Below, one piece after another: positions 47,294-57,727 of a stretch of DNA of 64,000 nt. Within the stretch, counting starts at the first letter, position 1; the number at the start of each line of letters is the position of its first letter. Origin of the DNA: Ophiocordyceps camponoti-saundersi (nom. inval.) (taxonomy: Eukaryota; Ascomycota; Sordariomycetes; Hypocreales; Ophiocordycipitaceae); assembly GCA_003339415.1 (NCBI GenBank), contig PDHQ01000168.1, forward strand, positions 1 to 64,000, given 5' to 3'. The notes under the pieces were generated by a model. That model did not search any database, was not told the DNA's origin, and saw only the letters and a list, made by a program, of their open reading frames with translations. The translations under genes and the position numbers were made by a program.

Positions 47294-47773
47294 TTAAGGC
47301 TGATAGAAGGGAAGAAGAGGTATCAGCACGGCATCATTTCTCACTGTTACTTCGACGATCTGTACGACAGGCTCGACGAAGAAGCCCATGATGGTCAAGG
47401 CTTCGTCGAAGGCCTTGGTTCCGAGGCTGATGTAGAGGGCGAGTATTATGACGACTGAAGAGAAGACGATGTCAGAATCAGCGATCCAGTCAAGTACTGG
47501 TCGAAACACGCCAGCGAGGCAACTCTTGAGGCTATGTCGCATCTCGGTCAGAAGCAGGATTTCTGGGAAGCCAGGTAGATCGTCCGTCGCCAATGGCTTC
47601 AAAAGGGCTCCATGAGCGGAAACACCATTTTTTTTAACCAAGTCGGGCATCCATATCGCTATCGATTTTTCGACCCTAAAGCATCGGAGTTTTCTTCGTG
47701 ATGAGATAGCCTGGACGACTGCCTGTATGTCCAACTGGCGTTCACACGGCGTCATGTACTGAGCATCGATCAT
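47294..47773 (-). CDS. Hypothetical protein, doubtful
   Basis: This ORF of 159 aa has one hydrophobic segment (VFSSVVIILALYISLG) and no recognised domain. Its composition is protein-like, but there is no independent support, and it could be a chance ORF or one exon of a larger gene. Confidence 0.28.
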   Translation of the reverse strand: MIDAQYMTPCERQLDIQAVVQAISSRRKLRCFRVEKSIAIWMPDLVKKNGVSAHGALLKPLATDDLPGFPEILLLTEMRHSLKSCLAGVFRPVLDWIADSDIVFSSVVIILALYISLGTKAFDEALTIMGFFVEPVVQIVEVTVRNDAVLIPLLPFYQP

Positions 47774-47979
47774 TTGGATATCATGCCTGACCAGTATCTA
47801 GGTACGCTGCACATGAGACAGTATATATGAAAGACGGAACGCAGCAGGCAGTGGAAGGGAAGTTGTGACCTCTGAACGAAAATTTTGTTGTAGCTGTAAA
47901 TAAAGCGCTGAGCATAAAATGCAGAAAAGTAAGGCGAAGAAGGTCTATAACGGAAAAGCAGCAGTGTCACCCCCAAAGG

Positions 47980-48584
47980 CTAGGAACTCAAGTCCATACC
48001 GCCAAAAGCCCTGTCCAATTCAGCCCCGGGATCAGGTTCCGAGGCCTCTACCTTTTCAGCCTGCTTCTGAGCCGCAGCAGACGGCTCAGGCTTCAAAAGT
48101 CTCTCGTCGCTATCCAACCAACCCGGAGCCAGTCTCCTCTTCTCAGCCAGATCCCTCTCCCGGATGGAGGCCTCGAAGTCGCGTAGCTCCCGCTCGGCCG
48201 ACGCCTGCAGTTGAAGGACATGCTTGTGCAGCGCCTGACACGATTCCAGAATCTCCTGGGGCGAGGCGACGTGGCCGGAGCCGGAGATGACGAACCGTGG
48301 TGGGGGCGGTTGCTGTTGCTCTTCGTCGGCGGCTGTGGGGATGCCGAGTGCTGAGGGGGGGATGTTGGAAGGCATCGCCTTGTAGTTGTATGAGAGCGTC
48401 GTGGCGGTGGGGAGGGAGACGAAAGGTGAGACGGTGAGGGGGACTTGTTCCAGGAGGGGATGGGAACCTGTTTGGGTTATATCAGCTGGGTGCGGCTTTG
48501 ATGGGGGACGTGTTGGTTGAGATGTAGCTGGGAGGCTGGGGATGGCGATGGCGATGGCGAGGCTGACGTACGGTTGTTATACAT
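47980..48584 (-). CDS. Conserved-looking hypothetical protein with a helical segment
   Basis: Exons 48572-48584 and 47980-48467 (intron 48468-48571, 104 bp) give 166 aa starting MYNNRSHPLLEQVPLTVSP. The tiny first exon is inferred because the open frame extends well upstream of the internal ATG at 48375 to an acceptor at 48468-48469, and MYNN joined to it forms a continuous start. The middle (PQEILESCQALHKHVLQL, ERELRDFEASIRERDLAEKRR) looks helical and coiled-coil-like; the C-terminus is acidic. It is divergent to the pICln gene, sharing a promoter region of about 340 bp. Function not recognised. Confidence 0.68.
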
Positions 48585-48928
48585 GATGGGAGATGGTCTT
48601 GATTCTCGGTAGCAGGTCATTTCAGACAAAGAATGGGCTAAAGAGGCAGTCGGTTGGTTGGTTTGATGATGATGGGATGAAGGTGAGTCTCGTGACTGGG
48701 AAGTTCCATGTCGTTGAAATGCACGTGACATGAAAGCTTCCAGCTTGGTTCGCTCTTATCGATAGCGCACCGCCCTCTTCTTCTACTGACTGCCAACAGC
48801 CAGCTGCCTCCAAAGCCGAGAGAGAAGGCTGAAGAAAAAAAAACCAGCGTCCCAAGCAAAAGCATCAACGTCCAAACAGAACCCTTGCAAAGCAAGCATC
48901 ACCATCATCAAGCATAGTCTCTTTCACG

Positions 48929-49816
48929 ATGCACGCCTCCACGCTACGTGCGATGACGACGATCCGAGTCCCCCCCTCGGTCGACAACTACGTCTCCCTT
49001 GCGCAGTACGAAGCGCAGACTCCCGAGTCCTTCGCCGTCGGTAGGGCGGTGCTTCACTTCCACCTTGAGGGAGCTAGGGCTTCGATCCCCGAGGAGCAGC
49101 GCGGAAAACTCGCCCTCTTCCCTGTGGATACGAGTTCCGATAATGAGAACGGACAGACGCTTGAGCGCAAGGTGGACGTCTTCGTCAACTCTGAGTAGGT
49201 TTCCTCATCTCAACCTCGTCCCTCTAAAGCCAACTAACTTTCGCAAAGGGACCTCACTATCTACAGTCCCGAGGCTCACGTCGGATTCTCCACCCCATAC
49301 TATTCCATCTCGATCCATGCCATCAAGCACGTCAACGGCCAAAATGCCATCTGGATGCAGCTCGAGCTCGACGACGGCGGCGCCCACGACAATGACTTTT
49401 CCACCGTCGAGCTGACCCTCTTCCCCGGCGACAGGGATATTGTCAAGCAGCTCTACGAAGCCATCTCGAACTGCTCCAACCTTCATCCCGACCCCGAAGA
49501 CGACTCGGATGAGGAAGGCTACACCATCGAAGACTACGAGACCGGCGACGACCTCGCCGCAACCGGCCCCATCCCCGTCTTTACGCGCCTCCATGCTATC
49601 GACGACATGCCGGCGCCCGTGCCCGGCAGTGGCGGATGGATCACCGCGGAGAACGCGCACGATTTCTTCGACGAGCAGGGAAACTGGATCGGCGAAAATG
49701 ACGACGACGACCTCGGCGAGGGCGCCGGCAGGGTTCGCCCCCACACTGAAGTCAACGGCAACGGCGCCAACGGCGTGCACGATGATAGCAAGCGACCCAG
49801 ACTCGATGAGAACTAG
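48929..49816 (+). CDS. pICln-like protein (methylosome/Sm assembly chaperone)
   Basis: Exons 48929-49194 and 49249-49816 (intron 54 bp with an AACTAAC branch site) give 277 aa. The N-terminal PH-like fold is recognisable from VGRAVLHFHLEG, DLTIYSPEAHVGFSTPYYSIS and IHAIKHVNG, IWMQLELDD; a long acidic region follows (PEDDSDEEGYTIEDYETGDD, NDDDDLGEG). In animals pICln escorts Sm proteins to the PRMT5 methylosome for snRNP assembly. The fungal role is less studied. The second ATG (48953, MTTIRVPPSV) may be the real start. Confidence 0.85.
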
Positions 49817-50213
49817 GGCGAAAAATTCAATTTTTTTTCTGCTCTTTGTTTTCCAGAGCGTGGCGTTACGCGGTTTATACCAAATGTGTGCGAGCATATC
49901 ACTGTGATATGAAGGGTAACGAAAAGGTTGCCTCGTGAGGGCTACCGTTTTGTTGTCGTTATTTCTAAGGTTAGATTCTATAGATGATGATATGGACCAA
50001 GTTCTAACCTCCTAGTTTCTCCCTTTGCCGATAAGCAGATTCTGCATCGGCAAATACAAAATGATGAAAACAGAAAAAGGAATAAAACCCCCTTTGAAGG
50101 AGAGGGTTGAGGAAGTGAAAGGTTTAGAAGGGTAAAGATGATGAGTAGGAGAGCGGAAGGGTGTTTCATGAGAGAATCGAAGAGGTCATAATCAGAATCA
50201 GAATAGGTCTTCT

Positions 50214-52604
50214 TCACAGGCCCATTGCAGCAGCAGATTTCGTTGGTGACTCAACAGGGCTCGCCAAAGGGCTACCACCACCACCACCACCATGCTCGCT
50301 CAAACTGGCAACGCTCCCCGGTCTCTGCCACTGATTAGCAATGGCGGACTGTCTGAGACTAGGCCTCCGACGACCGATGTTGAGATAATGCCTGCTGCCG
50401 ATGGCACCGGGTCGGGGGATGATGGGACGAGCGGGCGCGGCGGGGGTGCTGAAGACGCTGGGCAGGGTGGGCGAGTCGGCGAGGGTGTCGGCAGCGCCGC
50501 CGACGGTGGTGGTGTTGGTAGCCGCGGAGGAGGCGACGCTGGCGATGCTGTTCATCCTCCTCAGCTCGGCTATCGTGCTGCTTAGGGCGGGGGCTGGGGA
50601 GGGGGAGGTCACGGGGGCGAGATGCCTCCTGTCGGGCGCGAGCATGGACAGGATGTCGTTTTCGCTGTAGGCGTCTGAGTCTTGATCGCTTTGTAGTGAG
50701 TCTCTCGCGTGTGTAGTCTTAGCCGCTGCTGCTGCTGCTACCGCCGTCGCCGACGGGGACGATGAAGACGATGACCACGACGAGCCTTGGGCAACGGCGC
50801 CGTGAGTCGAGTTGCTCGAGATGGGCATGAGAGTCGAAGTCAGTCGCGGTAACGATAGAGTTGGAGGTGTGTCTGGAGGAGGAGAGGGCGTTGGGGTTGC
50901 TCTGCTTGTAGTCGGGTTGACCGTCTTGTTCCGTCGGAGAGGACGGGGTCCTGAAGGCGTCTTTTTAGGGTGCCAGCTGGGGGCGCGGCTGAGCTGTTGC
51001 TGCTGCTGCCTTTGTTGTTGTTGCTGTTGTTGTTTTTGCTGCAGCTGCTGTTCTTGCTGTTGTTGAGACGCTTCAGCTTGTGGTTGTGGTTTTTGAGCTG
51101 AGGCTTGAGCATGTTGAAGTTGATGTTGCTCTTGAATAGCATCGACTGGTTGCCGTTGCTGTTGTTCTTGTTGTTTAGTCGGGCTGACGACTTGTTGTTG
51201 TTGGCATTGTTTCGTCGGGCTGAGAACTTGCTGTTGTTGATATTGTTTCGTCGGGCTGAGAACTTGTTGCTGTTGATGATGAGTTGAGCTGACTTGTCGT
51301 TGTTGTGGTTGTTGATGAATCGCTTTAACAGCTTGCTGTTGAAGAGGACCGTCGACCTGCTGCTGTTGAAACTGCTGCCGATGCTGCTGCTGCTGCTGAA
51401 AGTAAACATGATATCGCGACCTCTCCAATTCAAGCTGCAAATTCCCCCGACTCGACTCATCCCCCCTCTGTTGTATCCGCAGTCCCCCTCCTCCTTGTCC
51501 TCCACCTGCGCTCTCCCCCTGCTGCTGCTGTTGCGGCTGCTCTTCCTCCTCGCCACCAACACTATAAAGCGTAGAAAGCGTACTCGAAAGCGAACTACCC
51601 CTAGACCTTCTCCTGCCAACGAGCGGACTGTTATTTGTTCCCCTGTCAGGACTCATCATCACCACGGGGCTCAGCCTGCTCTGCCAATCGCCTCCCTCCC
51701 TCTCCTCCCACTGCAGACAAGGACTCTCCAACTCGTGTGTCGCCTGCGCCAGAAGGCTGTCGGTTGCGCTGCTGACGGACGTGGCCGAGGCGTCGCGCGA
51801 AAAGGTGGATGATGATATTGTAGCTTGCTTGTTTGAGTGGGGATTATGATTAGCATTGTTATTATTATGGCGGTTGTAGTTGCTGATGTTGCTGTTGTTG
51901 CTGTCGAGTTGTTGCGTCACTATCCGAAGCTTGGTAGGGCTCGTTCTTCGGAGCTGTTTCGTCGGACTGCGACTACAACTCCTCCCCTGGACAGCCCCCT
52001 CCTTCAACCTCTCCTCGGTGGAGCGAAGTATATGCCTCAAGTCCGTATCCGTAGCCGACGTCCTCACCGGTCTCGGAAGAGGTAAGTCATCGCTGGAGTC
52101 AGACCTCGAACGGCCATGATGCCTCGTCGCCGTCCGTCTCGGCTGTTGAACCGCCGTCTTCTCGTCATCAGCTTTGAGCTCGACGAAAACCGTCGTCGTC
52201 GACTGCTTCATCCCGCTCTCCACCTGCTTCTGTTGCTGTTGCTGTTTATGCTGCGGCCCTCCTCGGAAGAAGCCAAAGGAGTTGTAAGTAGGCAAAGGCG
52301 GCAGAACCGGCAGAACCGGCACCAGCGATCCTCGGCTCGGTAGCGCCGTCGGAAGCATGCTCGACGAGTCGACCGGCCGGTTGCGCTTCGTGAGCCGCGT
52401 TCGTGAGTCGTCTCCGACATAGGCGCTCAGCATCTGCATGTCGGTGTTGCCGTATTTTGCCTGCTTTTGACGCCGTCGCTTCAATCGCCAGGCCAGGATC
52501 AGCCCCAGTGCCGTGAAGACGAGCCCGCCGCCGGCGAGGACGATGACGAGCAGCCAGCCCAGCGTCAGTCCATGGCCGAGCTCGGACGAGAAGGGCGCCG
52601 TCAT
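50214..52604 (-). CDS. Single-pass membrane protein with long poly-Gln tail and SPTK repeats
   Basis: This intronless protein has 796 aa. One transmembrane helix lies at about residues 13-39 (LTLGWLLVIVLAGGGLVFTA onward), followed by the basic stop-transfer RLKRRRQK, so most of the protein is probably cytosolic. The rest is low complexity: Ser/Thr-rich, long Gln runs, and an imperfect tandem repeat of QQQQVLSPTKQ (three copies) plus other SPTK and TSPTK sites, which are candidate proline-directed kinase sites. The layout (short outer part, one helix, long disordered tail) resembles fungal wall-sensor or polarity proteins, but no family was recognised. Confidence 0.82.
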   Translation of the reverse strand: MTAPFSSELGHGLTLGWLLVIVLAGGGLVFTALGLILAWRLKRRRQKQAKYGNTDMQMLSAYVGDDSRTRLTKRNRPVDSSSMLPTALPSRGSLVPVLPVLPPLPTYNSFGFFRGGPQHKQQQQQKQVESGMKQSTTTVFVELKADDEKTAVQQPRRTATRHHGRSRSDSSDDLPLPRPVRTSATDTDLRHILRSTEERLKEGAVQGRSCSRSPTKQLRRTSPTKLRIVTQQLDSNNSNISNYNRHNNNNANHNPHSNKQATISSSTFSRDASATSVSSATDSLLAQATHELESPCLQWEEREGGDWQSRLSPVVMMSPDRGTNNSPLVGRRRSRGSSLSSTLSTLYSVGGEEEEQPQQQQQGESAGGGQGGGGLRIQQRGDESSRGNLQLELERSRYHVYFQQQQQHRQQFQQQQVDGPLQQQAVKAIHQQPQQRQVSSTHHQQQQVLSPTKQYQQQQVLSPTKQCQQQQVVSPTKQQEQQQRQPVDAIQEQHQLQHAQASAQKPQPQAEASQQQQEQQLQQKQQQQQQQRQQQQQLSRAPSWHPKKTPSGPRPLRRNKTVNPTTSRATPTPSPPPDTPPTLSLPRLTSTLMPISSNSTHGAVAQGSSWSSSSSSPSATAVAAAAAAKTTHARDSLQSDQDSDAYSENDILSMLAPDRRHLAPVTSPSPAPALSSTIAELRRMNSIASVASSAATNTTTVGGAADTLADSPTLPSVFSTPAAPARPIIPRPGAIGSRHYLNIGRRRPSLRQSAIANQWQRPGSVASLSEHGGGGGGSPLASPVESPTKSAAAMGL

Positions 52605-53463
52605 GTTGGTCTTGTTGTTGCGCTGTCTTTACTGTTATCGTCGTTGTTTTCGGTTCGTCTTCTTCTACTTCTCCTCCTCCCCTCCTTGGCCTGTCACTTT
52701 GCTGGTCGTCCTTGTCGTCTTTCTCCCATCCAATGATGGTCGATTCGAAGAGTTGACAAGTCTTCATCTCGGTCTGGTAAACACCGTCAACTGTTCTCCG
52801 ACATCAGCCTGTCCAGCCCGGCTAATGTGGTCTGGAATGCGTTGCCCGAAGTGACGCATTCCGGCTTCTGTCTCCACCACCACCATCAATCAACGTCATC
52901 ACCACTCACGTACCTACCGTCTAAGATCTGGAGGCACACGCAAATAGAATACATACATATGTACATACACACGGGAAATGATCTTAATAACAATCAAGTC
53001 AATCACAAACTTATGTTTGCTCCTTCTCCATCTTCATCATCATCTCGAAAAAAAAAACTCTCGGGAGATAGGAAATTGTATGATATAAAACCTCAACGGA
53101 GCTGTACTTGGTTAATTCATAGCATGAAACGTACAGCGACCCGTCAACACGAGGTCAAGCCAAGAGACAAAAAAAAAAGAGAGAAGAAACATAAAAAACA
53201 GCACAGAGATGTGAGCACGTCACATCTCCTTCCCCCTATGTTACCAAAGACCTGGACAGCATCTCTGCACTATGAGAAAAGAAAACAAGCACCAGAGCCA
53301 GATGTACTTCCAACCAATCATGCCACGCGAAGGTCATTTGAGACATCCGGAGCCCGCCAGATTGCAAAATCTCCTCGTCCTCCTCCAAAATTCCTGGGCC
53401 TCCGTCATTTTTTTTCGGGTTTTTTCCTTTTTTTTTTCCTTGTCTGGTGCGAGACACTCAGGT

Positions 53464-55077
53464 TCATTGTCTGCGCCGGAAGTGCGCGTGCTGGTACATG
53501 TGAACAGCGCGTCGGCGGTGAGCGGCAGCGTCTGGCTTGGCAGCCGGTGTGGCAGCCGCCTGATCTCCGTATTGGGAAACATAGACCGTCTGTGCCTCGA
53601 GCAGGATTTTGCTGACAACGTTGCCGTTGGTAATGTATTGCGTGCTGTAATAGCTCTTGGTATCGGCTACCGGTGTCGTTGCCGCTGGGGGAGGTGTCTG
53701 GACTGGCGCCGGAGCCTGCTCAGCATTCATCATCATTGCTGCCGCCTCAGCATGCTGCTTCTGCTTGAACACGTCACCGGGCAGCGGGGCAGCGGGATCC
53801 GTGGGCTTGTGTCCCGGCGTATACTTGAGCGTCGGCACGGGGCCCGCATATCCCGGCTTTTCCTTGATCTCATGATTGTCACGGCCGCCGGGAAGTCGAG
53901 CCATGGGGCCCTTGACATCTTCATCTTGGACGGAGGCAGGAAGTGACTCAAGAGCACATTGGCAGGCCTCGCTCTTGTCGACAACGTCGAACAAGGGGCA
54001 ATCCTCAATCCGGCCAGACGGGTTGGTGCATGTATCAACGGCCTTCTGGAGGAAAGCCTCGTCCCAACCCATCATGAAGTCTCCGTGGTATCCGTAGCCT
54101 GCGCCAGTTAGAAAACTCACATGAAAAGCAGAATGGGTCGCGTGGACATACCAGTTGAGTCGCCGTTTGAGAGGACAAACTTGCCTTGCCTGTCCTGAAA
54201 TGCGGCCGTGTTCCAAATAACCTCGTAGAGAAGACCAGGCAAGCGCTTGGGGTGGCTTTCGGGGCAGGTCCCCGTCATGACGAGGTCGGGGAAGGCCACG
54301 TGGTCCTGGTGGTTGGGGCTGTCGACGGCATCGCCGCCCTTCCAGCAGGAGGGGAACATGATCTCGAATCGAACGCCGTCCTTGCAGTTGGCATCCAAGT
54401 ACTGCTTCTCGGGGAGAAAGTGGCGAAATAGGGTGCCCTCAGGGGCCTTGCCATAGTTGAGGCAGTTGAAACCAACAGCTCGCTGGGCCAGGTCCTTCTG
54501 ATTCGTCTGGCCCATCGAGGCCCAGGCTGATTTGTCTGGGTCAGGATGACTGGGGTCACCCAGCGTGTACTCAGTACGGTTTGTGTTTCCCGAGAGCATG
54601 CGGAAACCGGGCGGGAAAGCGGTGATGTGGTCTCCGTTGAGCAGGTAGTAGCTGTAGAGCGAGTTTTCAGAAAGGGGCGTGGCAGACCGGACCATGAGGA
54701 CTTACGCTAGCATGCCGCCGACCTGCTCAACAACTTCAAATTTGCCTGTGCCGGCATCCTTGAAATAAAGAGCCGGGTGCCAGTACGAGGACATGTCCTG
54801 CTTGACACGGCACGAAGTACACTTGCCATGAGTAAGATCGGCGTAGCTTGAGTTTTCGGAGAAGGCTGCAGGTGGATTAAAATCAGGTTGTGAGGAAAGC
54901 ATGTGCTTGAACCAACTCACCAGACGAGCCGCCGATGGAGTGGACGTGGTTGGAGACCTCATCGGGGTTCACGATGGGGTCTATGCGGGCGAGGCCAACA
55001 CGGCCGGGGCACTCCATGCGCCAAAAGGCATTGGCGCCAGCGATGAAGGCCGCCCCGAGAGTGATAGATTTGATCAT
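53464..55077 (-). CDS. DUF1996 secreted protein
   Basis: Exons 54921-55077, 54706-54865, 54152-54651 and 53464-54098 (introns 53-55 bp) give 483 aa. The signal peptide MIKSITLGAAFIAGANA leads to FWRMECPGRVGLARIDPI, the hallmark start of DUF1996 (conserved with a free N-terminal region after cleavage). Further conserved blocks: NHVHSIGG, CTSCRVKQDMSSYWHPALYF, GFNCLNYG, FEIMFPSCWKGG, HVAFPDLVMTGTCPESHPKR and GYGYHGDFMMGWD. The last 130 residues are Pro/Ala-rich and end in a basic stretch without a GPI tail. DUF1996 proteins are extracellular and common in plant- and insect-associated fungi; their biochemical role is unknown. Confidence 0.9.
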
Positions 55078-55079
55078 GA

Positions 55080-57727
55080 TGCTGAGTGTTGAAAGGAAAA
55101 AACAGACGTTGATGCGTGAGTTCAAAGAACGTTATAAATGAAGGGACGACGCAACCAGGCAGTCTGAGCAGTAGGAAAGACGAGTTAGCGGCAGAGTTTC
55201 GAGCTGAGGGTAATGATGATGGTGATGATGATGTTGATGTTGATGATGGCTAGGACAGGAGAGTGGAGGCTGTGACAGCCGGGATAATGCTAAAGATGCG
55301 AGTATCAGGAGAGGGCGAGGCAAGCACGGCTCCCAGTTGGGCGTCGTGCATCTTCCATGAACGATGGAGGAGGCGGAAAGGACGCAGAGCAGCTGAATGG
55401 AGGAGAAGACGAAGAAGGACGCAAAAGTTGGTCGCTGGGGAGATCCTTACCAGAGGAGACGAGATATGTACAGGCAGGTCTAACGGTCGCCAGCGGTGCC
55501 TGACTGACTCAATGCGATGGCAGCGTTGAACAGAAGGGAACGACGAAGGGTTGGCGGGGTGGGTTCTTGAGAAAAGACAGGTGTCGGCAGCAGAGAGGAA
55601 GCGAGACGGTTGAATTCCTGTTCGCTGGAGTCGTCAACAAAGGGGCCGGCGAGTTGTCGGTGCGACCAGGCAAGTGCGAATGCCTGTTCCTTCGGGGCGA
55701 TTTCTTTGGCGTGCTGCCTGGTTGATCGGCGGTGCTTCGGAAGAAGAAAAGAGGGAAAGTAAAGAACAAGAAGAATGAAGGAGAAGAAGAAGAAGAAGAA
55801 AAGGAGTGTCGGAAGGAAAAAGAAGGTGATGGTTGATGGAGGAAGAGGGTGAAGAGGAGGAGGAAGAAAATGAACGTATCAACAAGAGGAAAGAAGGATG
55901 GGAGAGAGAAGAGAAGAACGGACGCCAGGAAGGAGGAACGGGTCTGTCTGTATAGGTACAGAAGCCATCGGCAGGGCGCGGATAGCTGCAGTAGTAGTCT
56001 GTATGTACGGATACACACTGCAAGATTACGGGGCGTCCTTTGTGCAGGAGCAGGAGCAGAACACAGGGCTGGTCCTGGTACTGAAGACGCATCATGTCCA
56101 CCAGTACAGGGCTGTCTAGGAAGTACCGTCTACTCTACAAGCTCGTCTCGCACGAGAGACGGGGGGGCGGAGATGGATGGGGAGGGCGGATGAATGGAGG
56201 GCGGTCCACGCGACGGGAGGCCCAAGGCGGGGCCGTGCCGAGAGGGGAGATCATCCCAACCCCAGGGGCGAATGGCGAATGGCCAATAAGCCTTTTCCAT
56301 CAGGGGGTCGCCTTATGGGAGGGGGGTCGTGGTTGAGAAAATCAGGGGAGCTGACCAATGACAGCTGTGAGCTTGAAGGCTCATCTGGCCAATCAGGGCC
56401 AAAGATCTAGGGAAGCCACACAGTACTAGCAGGTACCTGTAGGCCGTAGCCTGCTACAAGGCCCTAACAGAAAAGGGAGCCAATCGGCCGAGGGGCGGCA
56501 CCACCATCCCATCCCAAATTTCTTTCACCACAATGCACGACAAAAGTCGGTTGTTTCTCCTCCCTGCCGGCCCAGAAACATACCTCACTAACTGCCTACC
56601 TAACTTCCTGGCGCAGCGCGTATCGATTTTCGCCTTTATTTATCATTCGGTACGCGCAGTTTGCGACTCTCCAACCGGTCGGCACGTCATCTCCGAGCCT
56701 GCTGACATTCAAGCGCGTCGTCCCGAAATAGGGGTGATGGCGCTCACCCCCCACCCATCACCTCGCCTCGCGGGGGCCGCATAACAATTTGTGCCTTGAT
56801 TGTTTGAGCGTGACGGCCCAATGAGGAGCAGGGGCTACGTCACTCCTGAAACGGGGATATAGCGATCATCAGGAGCGCATCCCTCCCCTGCGCGTGGCTG
56901 GCGTGGCATGTTTCTTCTGTCACGGTCCGTGTCACTCGCCCGTCTTTATCAGGAACAACGGGATAGGGCAGGGCAGCGGTTAACAAAAGGTGACGTGTAT
57001 TCATCGCAGCTGTGGCACATATGATGGATGAGAATACGTCCGCACATTACGGCGTTATGCATACATGCCGACATTCGGATGCATATCCTGTACACCGTGC
57101 TTTGTACGAATGATGCCAGCTCATCGTCCATGCCTTGTCGTGTCTTCATATTCACCGCATCACTTCTCGCTGCAGGGTTTGTATGAGTACATCCTTCGTG
57201 GACACCAAGGCAAAAGGGGCCGGATCCCACCGTCTCCTAATCTTGCTCCGCATCTCGGCAAGCAAACGAAAGGTCCAAAAAGTAAAAAAGGGGGGTAAGA
57301 AAAGGAAAGAAATAGACCGGATCGTCAAGACCAACCCAAACGAGGGGAACCGTTAGGCCGTTGAGGAGACACACAAGACTCTCCCTTTAGACAAGAAAGA
57401 GTCCGCCCTACAGTTTGCCACGGAGAATCTCCACGCCCCATTTTGCCATCGGCATTGAACCGAACGTGAAGAATGGATGAGATTTGCTGGAATTGCCGCT
57501 CGTGAGGCTCTCGAATAATCGAATAATACGGATCATGTGACCGTCCAAGGTGAACAGCGACGAGACAGTAACACAGCCACAAGCACACACGCGCCCATGC
57601 ACACAGCCACAACGGCCAAACACCGCCAAACGGCCACGAATCCGCTTCAGGTGCATCGTCATCGGCTTCGCCTTGCCGCAGGACAAGAAGAATGACGATT
57701 CCGAAGAAGCGGTGAATACATATCGCC
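55080..57727. other. Long intergenic region, no supported gene
   Basis: This 2.6-kb spacer holds the divergent promoters of the DUF1996 gene (minus) and the auxilin-like gene (plus). It contains a GATGAT-type simple repeat near 55,210-55,250 and a homopurine GAA/GAG tract at about 55,735-55,930. ORFs in it are short or low complexity and overlap one another on both strands; none is supported. Confidence 0.5.

Noticed and set aside
50840..52770. Several long ORFs overlapping the poly-Gln gene in other frames and on the other strand
   Set aside because: They are shadows of the CAG/CAA-rich coding sequence; the 796-codon frame alone has a membrane helix and ordered motifs.
55509..56101. 155-169-codon ORFs rich in Ser, Phe and Leu
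   Set aside because: They are translations of a homopurine/homopyrimidine tract, and two frames are open over the same bases.
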